Assembly: GCA_002726515.1 (NCBI GenBank)
Contig: PBTE01000054.1
Span: forward strand, 1 to 50,533
Length of the DNA: 50,533 nucleotides
Source: Planctomycetaceae bacterium
GTDB lineage: Bacteria; Planctomycetota; Planctomycetia; Pirellulales; Pirellulaceae
Direction of reading: 5' to 3'
The position numbers and the translations under genes were made by a program. The notes beneath the pieces were generated by a model, which ran no database searches, was not told where the DNA came from, and saw nothing but the letters and a program-made list of their open reading frames with translations. Every line of letters begins with the position of its first letter. The first letter of the stretch is position 1. Of this stretch, positions 27,055 through 35,417 are shown one piece after another.

Positions 27055-28398
27055 ATGCTGAAATTATCGATTGACCGGAAGGCTGTCCGTCACTGCGCCG
27101 GCATCTCACGAAGGTCTGCATTGCGAGTCGGTGCGGGCGGGCTGATCAGCGGGCTGACACTGCCCCGCATACTCGAACTGCAGGCCAAGGCGGCCTTACC
27201 GACGGGTGCGAAAGCCAAGTCGTGTATTTTTCTGTTCCTGGAAGGCGGACCCCCACATCAGGATATGTGGGATCCCAAACCCGATGCTCCCAGCGAGTAC
27301 AGCGGCCCGTTCAAAGCCATCAGTACCAATGTACCTGGTACCTTCGTGACCGACCAACTTCCGTTGTGTTCACAAATGGCGGATAAGTACACCATCGTCC
27401 GCAGCCACAGCCACGATGACGGTGGTCACACGACGGGCTACCATCTCTTGATGACCGGGCACAAGGCAGCTTTTGCAGATGGTGACAATCCAGTTCCGAA
27501 CAACGCTTATTATCCGTCGTTAGGATCGGTCGTTTCTCGAAGCCTGGGGTCGCGCGGACCCGTGCCGTCTTACATCAATCTTCCGCACCCCATGGCTGCA
27601 GGTGGTCCGGGATTTTACGGGACACAGCACGCACCCTTCGTCATTGATGCAGACCCGTCTCAACCCGATTTCGCGGTCCGTGACTTGTTCCCGTCCGGCC
27701 CGGGTTCCAGCAGCCGCCAACGCCTGCGCAACCAATTGTTGTCAGGGATCGACCAGTTGGAGCGAGTGCGAAATCACGGTCCTGCCGAGGTGCTATCAAA
27801 ATATTACGAACGGGCTTACAGCCTGATCTCATCGCCAAATGCCAAACGGGCCTTTGACATCAAGGAGGAACCTGATGAGGTGCGCCAGATGTACGGCCAC
27901 ACTCAACTTGGTCAATGTGCCTTGTTGGCCCGTCGGCTGGTCGAGTCAGGTTGCCGATTCGTGGGCGTGGACGCTCCCGGATGGGATGTGCACTTCAACT
28001 GCTTCCCCAGTCTGCGTACGGATCTGATTCCCTACGCCGATCGCGCGTTCAGTGGTCTGATCACCGACCTGGAACGCCGTGGTCTGCTGGACGAAACCCT
28101 GGTTGTGATGATGGGTGAAATGGGACGCACTCCAAAAATTAACGCCGGAGCCGGTCGCGACCACTGGTCGATGGCTCAGTCGATTGTTTTCGCCGGAGGA
28201 GGCACACAACCGGGGCGGGTGATTGGCGCAACGGACGAGCATGCAGCCGCCCCCGTCACTCAACCGGTCACCGTGAACGATGTTCTCAGAACCATCACGA
28301 CATTGCTGGGAATCGACCCCGACAGAGTGTACTGGGATCCCCTGGGACGTCCCGTACCGGTCGTCGCCGACGGCGGCCTCATCGAGAACCTGGTATAA
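27055..28398 (+). CDS. DUF1501 protein, partner of the DUF1549/DUF1553 gene
   Basis: 447-residue DUF1501 protein with a Tat-like leader (GISRRSALRVGAGGLISGLTL near residues 17-37). Typical segments: KSCIFLFLEGGPPHQDMWDPKPDAP, TNVPGTFVTDQLPLCSQMADKYTIVRSHSHDDGGHTT, YGHTQLGQCALLARRLVESGCRFVGVD and LVVMMGEMGRTPKIN...GRDHWSMAQSIVFAGGG, with putative metal ligands His and Asp/Glu. AGAGG lies about 8 bases before the ATG at 27055. It follows the DUF1549 gene by 92 bases on the same strand, the usual pairing in planctomycetes. Shares the fold of the orphan DUF1501 protein at 21.6-23.1 kb but is shorter and differs in the central region. Confidence 0.92.
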   Translation: MLKLSIDRKAVRHCAGISRRSALRVGAGGLISGLTLPRILELQAKAALPTGAKAKSCIFLFLEGGPPHQDMWDPKPDAPSEYSGPFKAISTNVPGTFVTDQLPLCSQMADKYTIVRSHSHDDGGHTTGYHLLMTGHKAAFADGDNPVPNNAYYPSLGSVVSRSLGSRGPVPSYINLPHPMAAGGPGFYGTQHAPFVIDADPSQPDFAVRDLFPSGPGSSSRQRLRNQLLSGIDQLERVRNHGPAEVLSKYYERAYSLISSPNAKRAFDIKEEPDEVRQMYGHTQLGQCALLARRLVESGCRFVGVDAPGWDVHFNCFPSLRTDLIPYADRAFSGLITDLERRGLLDETLVVMMGEMGRTPKINAGAGRDHWSMAQSIVFAGGGTQPGRVIGATDEHAAAPVTQPVTVNDVLRTITTLLGIDPDRVYWDPLGRPVPVVADGGLIENLV

Positions 28399-28837
28399 GA
28401 CCACCTACAACCCTTTAACAGCCGCTCAACTTCCTGGAATTCGCGGAACGTCAAAGCTTTTGCGCGCCCTGCACCTGAAATTTGCGGGGCGGGTTTTCTG
28501 GCAACCAGTTTGCTGCCTCAGGTATTGCCACCCACAAAACCGGGGTCAATCCGGGAACTGGCGCAATATTCTTAACGGAAAACCTGCTTGTTGGGGAACA
28601 TTTAACAGCGTTACCGGGAAGACGGGTAGCCACCTGCCGCTCACCTGTCTTTTGGTGCCAAGCAAAATCTAGCTTTTACCCTTCGTCGCTGTCATGTTAA
28701 AGTAGAGGAAACTGACAGGGTGCACGACCGGGCGGAGTGCCCAAATGAACAATGAGTGCCAAATGAACAATTCCCGCCCGGACGGGTTGTCTCCGGAACG
28801 AACAAGCTGAACCTCTCACCAGCCACATTGTGAATCC
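28399..28837. other. Intergenic region with tandem-repeat hairpin
   Basis: No gene is seen in these 439 bases. The last 110 bases hold a hairpin with a tandem repeat in its loop, directly before the PPC-domain gene, so this gene may have its own promoter and leader. Confidence 0.45.
28728..28781 (+). repeat. Inverted repeat enclosing a tandem 18/19-base repeat
   Basis: CCGGGCGG at 28728-28735 and CCGCCCGG at 28774-28781 are exact reverse complements. Between them is GAGTGCCCAAATGAACAAT (28735-28753) followed immediately by the same unit lacking one C (28754-28771). The element ends 56 bases before the ATG of the PPC-domain gene. A leader or operator element is inference. Confidence 0.55.
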
Positions 28838-31192
28838 ATGCAACGCCTTCTGATTTCCATCGTCATCGTTCTGAGCACTACCCGTGGTCTCGCTGCCAAT
28901 GCAAACGCGGTGGACTATGTCGGCGGCGTCCAACAGCCACCGGTCATCGGATACATGTATCCCCCCGGCGGACTGCCCGGCCAAACGTCCGAGGTCACCT
29001 TGGGAGGCTATGACTGGACGCCCGACATGCAGGTCTTCGCGCACGACCCGCGCATTCAACTCGAGATCCTGGCAACTCCCGGTCCGATCATTGTTCCGGA
29101 GCCACCTTACTGGATTGGAAAAAAGTCCCATCGTCCACCCGAATTTTTACCACGAGAAACACGTGCGCGCCTGACAATCGCAGAGGACGTCCCGCCGGGG
29201 GTCTATTGTTGGCAGGTCGCCAACGCCAATGGCGCTTCAGATTGTGGACGTTTCCTGATTGGCCGGGGCCGCCAACTTGTGGAGGAAGATACTCGTGACG
29301 AGTCTCAGCCACTGGGAACCCTGCCGGTCACGGTCACCGGACAAATTAAAAAAGTGGCCGAAGTCGATCGCTATGCTTTCAGCACGGACAAGTCTGGGCC
29401 GGTCACCTGCTCAATCATGAATCATGATATCGGTTCAAAGTTGAACGCGATCTTCGAAATCAGGAACTCGCAAGATGAACTTGTGGCAGACGTGGCCGAC
29501 ACGGTGGGCGCCGACTCCGTGCTGACCTTCCACGCCGAAGCTGGTTCGGACTACACGGCATCGATCTACGACGTTGATTTCCGAGGCAATCGATCGTTCA
29601 TCTACCAGATTTCTTTCGCCGCTGGTCCCCACGTCGTGGCAGCCCTTCCGGCCGCGGGACGCCGTGGTGAAAAGCAGACGGTCAAACTCCTTGGCTACGG
29701 CGTGGCGACAGGCGGTTCCAAGCTGGAATCGGTCACACGCGAAATCGATTTTCCCCAGGACCTCCAACAGACGTCTCTCCACTATCAGTTGGAGACACCG
29801 TTCGGCAAGGCGGCTCCCGTGGAATTACCGATCAGTAACCTCCGGGAAAAAGTGGAAACAGCCGATCGTTCTTCTGAGTTCCAGCCACTGACCATACCCG
29901 TTGCGGTTACCGGCACCATTGACAAACCGTTCGGGTCGGACCGCTTTCGCTGCTCGGGCAACCGGGGGGACGTCTGGAGAATCGAAGTCCAGGCAGCCCA
30001 GATCGGTTCTCCCTTGGATGTCTCCCTGGCCATCAAGGATGCCCAGCAGAAGGAATTGGCTTCCGGGGACGACTCGGCAACCTCGAGCGATCCCGTGCTG
30101 GATTTCAAGGTCCCCGATGACGGTGAGTACGACATCGTGGTGCAAGATGTGACAGGGCAGGGGGGTGTCGAGTCTGCGATTTATCGTTTGGCCTGGCTAC
30201 CTGTCACACCCGATTTCAAACTGACCTGCCCGCCGACCCTGAACGTGCTCACCGGTGAAAAAATCACCCTTGCCATTGGCATTGAACGCAGTGGTGGGTT
30301 CACGGGAGCGGTTTCACTTCAGTTGCAAGGAATTCCTCCCGAATACAGTCTCCCCACCCCATTGGTGATCCCGGCGGGGGAAAAAAGCCTATCGGTCGAG
30401 TGTACCCCGCCGGAGACCCCGGCAGCCAAGGCCTTCATGGTGGCTGTTACGGGCGAGGCCGACCTGGGATCCTATCGACTGCTTCGCGAGACGTCCCCTT
30501 GCGTTGTCAGTACAACCCTCGAACCACCGTTTAGCGTTGACGCCGAAGGCAAAGACGACGTCACCAAGTGGCCACGTGGCTCCACCTTTCCCTACCCGGT
30601 CCTGATCGACCGGAAGGAGGGATTCACAGGGGAAATCACCCTCGTAATGTCAAGCAAGCAAGGGCGGCGAAGACTGGGCATCACCGGCCCCGAACTGCAA
30701 GTCCCGTCGGATGTCAAGCGAATTCTCTATCCGATCTTTCTACCCGAATGGCTGGAAACGACGCGCACTTCCAGGCTGGTGGTCAATGGTGTGGCCCTGG
30801 TCAACGATCCCCAAGGCACGCCGCGTTATGTCGTCACCCGGCAAAAAACTCGCATGGGATTCTTGCCTGTCGGTGGCCTGTTGAAACTGACTGCCGACTC
30901 TACGGAATTCACGGTAGCCCCCGGCGAGAGTTTTGCTGTACTCTTAACCGTGCTCCGCTCGCCGACATTCACAGACCCCGTTGACCTGGAAGTCGTCAAT
31001 ACCGACGGTACAAACTTTCTGGTGGCCGACGCGCCCGGCCTGCTGGACAGTCAGAAACAGGCGGGCATTTCGATCGGCACGACGACCCAACTTGCAGCGG
31101 GAGAACACGAACTGGTAATTCGTGCCTCCGCCTATAAAAATGGATACCTGGCGGTGATCTCCGAAACCAAGATTGTGGTGCTGGTGAAATAG
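28838..31192 (+). CDS. Secreted PPC-domain protein of planctomycete type
   Basis: 784-residue protein with a signal peptide (MQRLLISIVIVLSTTRGLAANA). It contains two bacterial pre-peptidase C-terminal (PPC) like beta-sandwich modules: LPVTVTGQIKKVAEVDRYAFSTDK with ASIYDVDFRGNRSFIYQISF, about residues 160-265, and IPVAVTGTIDKPFGSDRFRCS with YDIVVQDVTGQGG, about residues 350-455. The opening IGYMYPPGGLPGQTSEVTLGG is common in planctomycete secreted proteins. The C-terminal half is further Ig-like repeats. No catalytic motif, so binding or assembly of a surface or periplasmic complex is likely. It follows DUF1549 and DUF1501 genes on the same strand; such trios recur in planctomycetes. Confidence 0.87.
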   Translation: MQRLLISIVIVLSTTRGLAANANAVDYVGGVQQPPVIGYMYPPGGLPGQTSEVTLGGYDWTPDMQVFAHDPRIQLEILATPGPIIVPEPPYWIGKKSHRPPEFLPRETRARLTIAEDVPPGVYCWQVANANGASDCGRFLIGRGRQLVEEDTRDESQPLGTLPVTVTGQIKKVAEVDRYAFSTDKSGPVTCSIMNHDIGSKLNAIFEIRNSQDELVADVADTVGADSVLTFHAEAGSDYTASIYDVDFRGNRSFIYQISFAAGPHVVAALPAAGRRGEKQTVKLLGYGVATGGSKLESVTREIDFPQDLQQTSLHYQLETPFGKAAPVELPISNLREKVETADRSSEFQPLTIPVAVTGTIDKPFGSDRFRCSGNRGDVWRIEVQAAQIGSPLDVSLAIKDAQQKELASGDDSATSSDPVLDFKVPDDGEYDIVVQDVTGQGGVESAIYRLAWLPVTPDFKLTCPPTLNVLTGEKITLAIGIERSGGFTGAVSLQLQGIPPEYSLPTPLVIPAGEKSLSVECTPPETPAAKAFMVAVTGEADLGSYRLLRETSPCVVSTTLEPPFSVDAEGKDDVTKWPRGSTFPYPVLIDRKEGFTGEITLVMSSKQGRRRLGITGPELQVPSDVKRILYPIFLPEWLETTRTSRLVVNGVALVNDPQGTPRYVVTRQKTRMGFLPVGGLLKLTADSTEFTVAPGESFAVLLTVLRSPTFTDPVDLEVVNTDGTNFLVADAPGLLDSQKQAGISIGTTTQLAAGEHELVIRASAYKNGYLAVISETKIVVLVK

Positions 31193-31286
31193 CTTGCCGG
31201 TGAAGACGTGAATCGACGCGATTCGTCTGAACTGACGCCCCCCGACTGAAACTTGCTTACGAATCCTGCCACGTTCCTTGGCCCCT

Positions 31287-31321
31287 CTCATTTTTCCGGA
31301 AACGGAAAGAAGTAAAATGAG
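31287..31321 (+). promoter_or_regulatory. Structured leader: hairpin with GAAA tetraloop
   Basis: CTCATTTT at 31287-31294 pairs with AAAATGAG at 31314-31321, and inside it TCCG at 31295-31298 pairs with CGGA at 31303-31306 closing a GAAA loop, leaving a 7-base bulge on the 3' side. It lies 100 bases before the next gene start and 95 bases after the previous stop. No U-run follows, so a terminator is not the best reading. Folding is read by eye. Confidence 0.4.
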
Positions 31322-31420
31322 CGGAGGCAAGGTCATTGAAAGCTGTGCAAAACAGCGGCCGTTTCCTGACACTCGCCTGCTGTCCATCGGTGGGCGTCAC
31401 TGCGGAGGAACTTCAACAAC

Positions 31421-33688
31421 ATGTGTCGCCAAAGAATCACACACCTGGTTTGTTTTTTCATCCTCTGGTTTCTCAACCATGGACCGGCTACTCCTCTGCA
31501 AGCCGCAGAAACAATTTCCCGAGCCGGTCGTACTGCTGAGGTGTCGAACTCGTCCGGCAGTCCTCTGGCAACCCTGGTCGACGGCCAGATCGTCCTGGAA
31601 AACAAAAATTTACGCGCCGTATTCAGTCCCAAAAGTGGTTCCCTGGTGAGCCTTGTCTCCAAACAAACAGGTTGGGAGGTACAACGACGACCCGAACTGG
31701 GACGCAACTTCCGGATGCTTGTCCCGCTGCCTGAAAGAAGAAACAACCAAGTATTGGGAAACGAGCAAAAGGCGCCCCGTGTCCGCCTCGATCCGGAGAC
31801 TCGCAGTATCTCGTTCACCTGGCAGGGACTGGATAGTGAACATGCCGAAGACTTGAACATCCAGTTTGTGGGAAAAGTCAGGATTACCGAGAGGCACCTG
31901 GAATTTAAAGCAAAAGTGTCGAATCAAAGCGGCCATACGATTGAGACCATCGATTGGCCCTACCTCGGAGAAATTTCTTTACCTCCTCGTGCCACGTATT
32001 TTGACCATCTGCGATTGAGTTATTGCGGCATGCTGAAAAGTCCCCTTTACCCCGAATTCAAGAACGAAGCCGGTTACTGGGGTGCCGATTACCCCCTCCA
32101 GTTTTCCAAGCACCCGACTGCCCCCTTCGTACTCGCTGACTCGGGGCAACAGGGACTTTACATGGGGTATCACGACGCGACCCTGGACCGCATGCTAATG
32201 TTCACCTTTCGGATGAAGCCAGGTTATGTACGCACTGATTTCTTTAACTCGGGCACCATACCTGTCACTGACAAGATCTCTGGCGAGCCGGTACGTCTGG
32301 AACTCAACGCTGTGCACTTCACTTACCTGGCCGACGGAGAAACACAATCGTTGCACCCGATCGTTGTTCAGCCCTACACGGGATCCTGGCACCGCGGAGT
32401 GGACTGCTACAAAGCGTGGCGAGAAACCTGGTCGGCTAGCGGTTACGACTCGCACGAGCTTCCCGGTTGGGTTCGCCAGGTGCACTCCTGGCAGCAGATC
32501 CACATCAACTCCCCCGAGGACGAGTTACAGGTGAAGTACAGGGACCTCGTGCAGTACGGTCGTGACTGTGCTGAACACCAGGTAGCTGCCATCCAGTTAA
32601 CCGGCTGGACGCTCCATGGTCAGGATCGAAGTAATCCTTCCCACGATGTGGACCCGCGACTGGGAACGGAAAAGGACCTGGCCTGGGCCATCGACCAGAT
32701 TCAAAAACTGGGTGTCAAGGTAGTGATGTTCAACAAGTTCACCTGGGCAGATCGCTCCTCAGACTGGTTTCGCAGGGAACTGGTGAAACATGCTGCCAAG
32801 GACCCCTACGGCGATTACTACGTGCATCCGGGCTACCGCTACCAGACCAGTGCTCAACACGCAAACATCAACCTGAGGCGATTGGTTCCCATGTGCCCCG
32901 CCAGCACCTCCTGGCGAAACATCGCACTGGCTGAATTCAAAAAATCTCTGGCACTGGGGGCTGACGGGATGCTGTACGACGAAAACCAGCATCATGGCTC
33001 GACACACTACTGCTTCGACCCCTCGCACGACCATCGCCATCCGGGTCACATTTTCGCGGGCGACCTCGTGCTGGCCAGACAATTCCACCAGATCAAGCAG
33101 CAGCAAAAACCTGATTACCTGATCGCCGGCGAGGGATCTTTTGATCTGCAAATTCCGTATTACGGAATTTCTTACATTCGCATCCCACGAAATCACGTTC
33201 CGCTTCACCGCTACATGGCGCCGGATTCGCACATCATGATCGGCATTTTTGGCCACAACGACCGCCACCTGATCAATCAGGCCCTCATGTACCGGTACAT
33301 CTTCAGCTACGAACCACGACACTACAAAGGCCGTCTGCACGAGTTTCCGCTCACGCTGGATTACGGTAAGCGGGTGGACCGCCTGCGCAGGAAATATCAC
33401 GACCTGCTCTGGGAGGGAGAGTTTCGCCACACGGTTGGCGCGAAGGTTCACACGAGCGATAAGACTTTCGACAGTTATTCTGTATTCGTTGACCGGAAAA
33501 GCGGTCGGCGCGCGGTGATCGTCTCCAATCCCGATCCTGGGAAGACGATCTCCGTGAAAGTCGAACTCCCGGGCAAAACACGTCCTCTCATTTCGGCCAC
33601 CCCGGAGGATCCGCGGCCCGTTGCCAGCGATGGCCGGTCGGTCCTGCCGGCGCTGTCCGCGGTGGTGTTCATGGAACAGGGAAGCTGA
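31421..33688 (+). CDS. Secreted glycosidase-like protein (DUF6259-like)
   Basis: 755 residues with a signal peptide (MCRQRITHLVCFFILWFLNHGPATPLQAAE). The N-terminal 300 residues are beta-rich (VLENKNLRAVFSPKSGSLVSLVSK, typical of the beta-sandwich preceding GH-type barrels). The central part looks like a TIM barrel: AAIQLTGWTLHGQDRSNPSHDVDP, KVVMFNKFTWAD, and LGADGMLYDENQHHG with candidate acidic residues, then LIAGEGSFD. The C-terminus is a small beta domain. I assign it to the DUF6259 group of glycoside-hydrolase-clan proteins with moderate confidence; substrate unknown. GGAGG is 12 bases before the ATG. It closes the secreted gene run and converges on another glycosidase-like gene. Confidence 0.7.
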   Translation: MCRQRITHLVCFFILWFLNHGPATPLQAAETISRAGRTAEVSNSSGSPLATLVDGQIVLENKNLRAVFSPKSGSLVSLVSKQTGWEVQRRPELGRNFRMLVPLPERRNNQVLGNEQKAPRVRLDPETRSISFTWQGLDSEHAEDLNIQFVGKVRITERHLEFKAKVSNQSGHTIETIDWPYLGEISLPPRATYFDHLRLSYCGMLKSPLYPEFKNEAGYWGADYPLQFSKHPTAPFVLADSGQQGLYMGYHDATLDRMLMFTFRMKPGYVRTDFFNSGTIPVTDKISGEPVRLELNAVHFTYLADGETQSLHPIVVQPYTGSWHRGVDCYKAWRETWSASGYDSHELPGWVRQVHSWQQIHINSPEDELQVKYRDLVQYGRDCAEHQVAAIQLTGWTLHGQDRSNPSHDVDPRLGTEKDLAWAIDQIQKLGVKVVMFNKFTWADRSSDWFRRELVKHAAKDPYGDYYVHPGYRYQTSAQHANINLRRLVPMCPASTSWRNIALAEFKKSLALGADGMLYDENQHHGSTHYCFDPSHDHRHPGHIFAGDLVLARQFHQIKQQQKPDYLIAGEGSFDLQIPYYGISYIRIPRNHVPLHRYMAPDSHIMIGIFGHNDRHLINQALMYRYIFSYEPRHYKGRLHEFPLTLDYGKRVDRLRRKYHDLLWEGEFRHTVGAKVHTSDKTFDSYSVFVDRKSGRRAVIVSNPDPGKTISVKVELPGKTRPLISATPEDPRPVASDGRSVLPALSAVVFMEQGS

Positions 33689-33733
33689 CCCGCCCCACGG
33701 ATGACAATGGCTTGAATTCAAAGCCGGCCGCTT

Positions 33734-35242
33734 TTACTCCCGGAAAGCGAAAGCGTACAACTGTGCCTCAAACAGGTGAAACCGCAGGATCAGTGGTTTG
33801 CCCGCAAGTTCCGACACGTCCTGCACATCGCCGAATTTCACCACGTGCCGCAAATCGTCACCGACTACGGGTTGCGACGCGGGCCAACTGCCGAGCCGGC
33901 GAAGTGACATGTCCAATAGTTCCACGACGATCTTCCCCTGCGGCTTGACGTTGGCATTCAATTCCAACCGGCTACCGGAAAACTCCAACGGCACGGTCGT
34001 CAGCGTGCCGCCCGCAGGGGGTCCGTCGACGGAAACAAAACGGTCTTTCTGCCAGGTTGCCAGACCGATTCCCGTGCGATGCTTTCGCTCGGTTTGATCG
34101 ACGGGACCGTGCGTGTGGCTGGATCCAAAGTAATAGAGTCGCACCTCGTCCTGGTGATCGAAGGCATAAGAAGCGGTGCATAGCATGCCACCATCCCAAC
34201 GACCCGGCTGATCGAGTTCGATGACGGGCTGGCGAAAAGGACGCTGCCATTCTTTCAAATCGCGTGTGACCGCGAATTGCACTTCCATCGGACCATCCTG
34301 GTTTCCGTAATTGGGAACATTTAAGGTGGCGGTGAAGATCCAGGGAAAACCGATCAGGCAGCTTTCAGCCGCGTAGGCCCCCATGCCGTAGATTTCCGCC
34401 CGCATCACATTGGGGTTGTCCGGGTATTTCAGCAGAGGACGCACCTTTTCCGATCGAATGCGGCTACCGAAGTCGTCACGACGGTCCGCCACAATGGCTG
34501 GCCGCGCCTCGGACCAGTGCACGAAGTCGTGGCTGAAGGATGTCCACGTGGTTCGACGCCGTCGGCCCATCACCGGCATGGCCTGCTTGGCAAATACCAT
34601 GAACCGCTGATGCGTGTCGCTCCAACAGGCAGTGATCACATCCTCCACGTACGACATTGGCAAAATAGTCCCCGGGCCCGTATCGCGCCAGTGTAATCCA
34701 TCGGCAGAGACCATGCTGCAATAGCCACGGTCATACTGGTAGCAGACCATTTTGTAACGCCGATTGGGATCCGGATCGTGCGGGTCCTTCATCACGCTGG
34801 CTAACAGGCAGTCGGCGACGGCGTTGTGTGGTTTGCCGTTATCCGACTCGATCGTTCCCCGATGCCTTTTATCCCAACGGATCCCGTCGAGACTGGTGGC
34901 GTAGAAGGTCACTTCACGGGAAAAATAATCGCTGCGTGCACCCAGATACCACATCTTGAAGATTTTTTCATCGTTATCGTACAGCACCGTACCATACAAC
35001 TGGACCGACTCCCCTTCGCACGGTTGGTCCGGTTTCAAAAGGGGTTCGCGAGACACTTTCCGAGCCGGGTGCAACGTAAAGCTGACTCCCCGGGCATCGA
35101 ACACAACTTCCCGTTCAATGAACAGCTGAGATTTTGAACCGACGTCCAGAACCGTCTTCTGCGGATTGGCCAACCCGTTCGGTATCCCGCAGAGGAATGT
35201 CAACAAAAGCAGCAGGCCGGCGAAAAAAGGGCGTCGATGCAT
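33734..35242 (-). CDS. Secreted five-bladed-propeller glycosidase-like protein
   Basis: 502 residues. The ATG at 35242 is chosen because GGAG lies 9 bases upstream and MHRRPFFAGLLLLLTFLCGIPNGLA makes a signal peptide. The remainder has repeated YATSLDGIRWDKR, MVSADGLHWRDTG, WTSFSHDFVHWSEA and FAVTRDLKEWQRPF segments, the S-x-D-G/L-x-x-W motif of GH32/43/68-type five-bladed propellers, followed by a C-terminal beta-sandwich (ELNANVKPQGKIVVELLD). Planctomycetes carry many such predicted levanase- or arabinanase-like proteins. The acidic catalytic triad cannot be fixed without alignment. It heads a minus-strand series and converges with the DUF6259-like gene. Confidence 0.8.
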   Translation of the reverse strand: MHRRPFFAGLLLLLTFLCGIPNGLANPQKTVLDVGSKSQLFIEREVVFDARGVSFTLHPARKVSREPLLKPDQPCEGESVQLYGTVLYDNDEKIFKMWYLGARSDYFSREVTFYATSLDGIRWDKRHRGTIESDNGKPHNAVADCLLASVMKDPHDPDPNRRYKMVCYQYDRGYCSMVSADGLHWRDTGPGTILPMSYVEDVITACWSDTHQRFMVFAKQAMPVMGRRRRTTWTSFSHDFVHWSEARPAIVADRRDDFGSRIRSEKVRPLLKYPDNPNVMRAEIYGMGAYAAESCLIGFPWIFTATLNVPNYGNQDGPMEVQFAVTRDLKEWQRPFRQPVIELDQPGRWDGGMLCTASYAFDHQDEVRLYYFGSSHTHGPVDQTERKHRTGIGLATWQKDRFVSVDGPPAGGTLTTVPLEFSGSRLELNANVKPQGKIVVELLDMSLRRLGSWPASQPVVGDDLRHVVKFGDVQDVSELAGKPLILRFHLFEAQLYAFAFRE

Positions 35243-35417
35243 GGGGTCTGGCTCCAGGTAAAAATAATGCACTATCAATGCGTCTGAAAGATCTGCGGTC
35301 CACCACTATAGCAGACTCTGGTGCGTTCCTTGATACCCTGGCAACACTTTACCGTAATTCCGCAAAGAACACGGGCACGATCTTTCTCGGTTCGATGGTC
35401 CGGTTACAAGCGACGCG

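Noticed and set aside
32759..33721. 320-residue open frame on the minus strand
   Set aside because: Antisense to the 3' part of the DUF6259-like gene; no recognisable domain.
33709..33725. GGCTT/AAGCC short hairpin between two convergent genes
   Set aside because: Only five pairs and no T-run immediately after; too weak to call a terminator.
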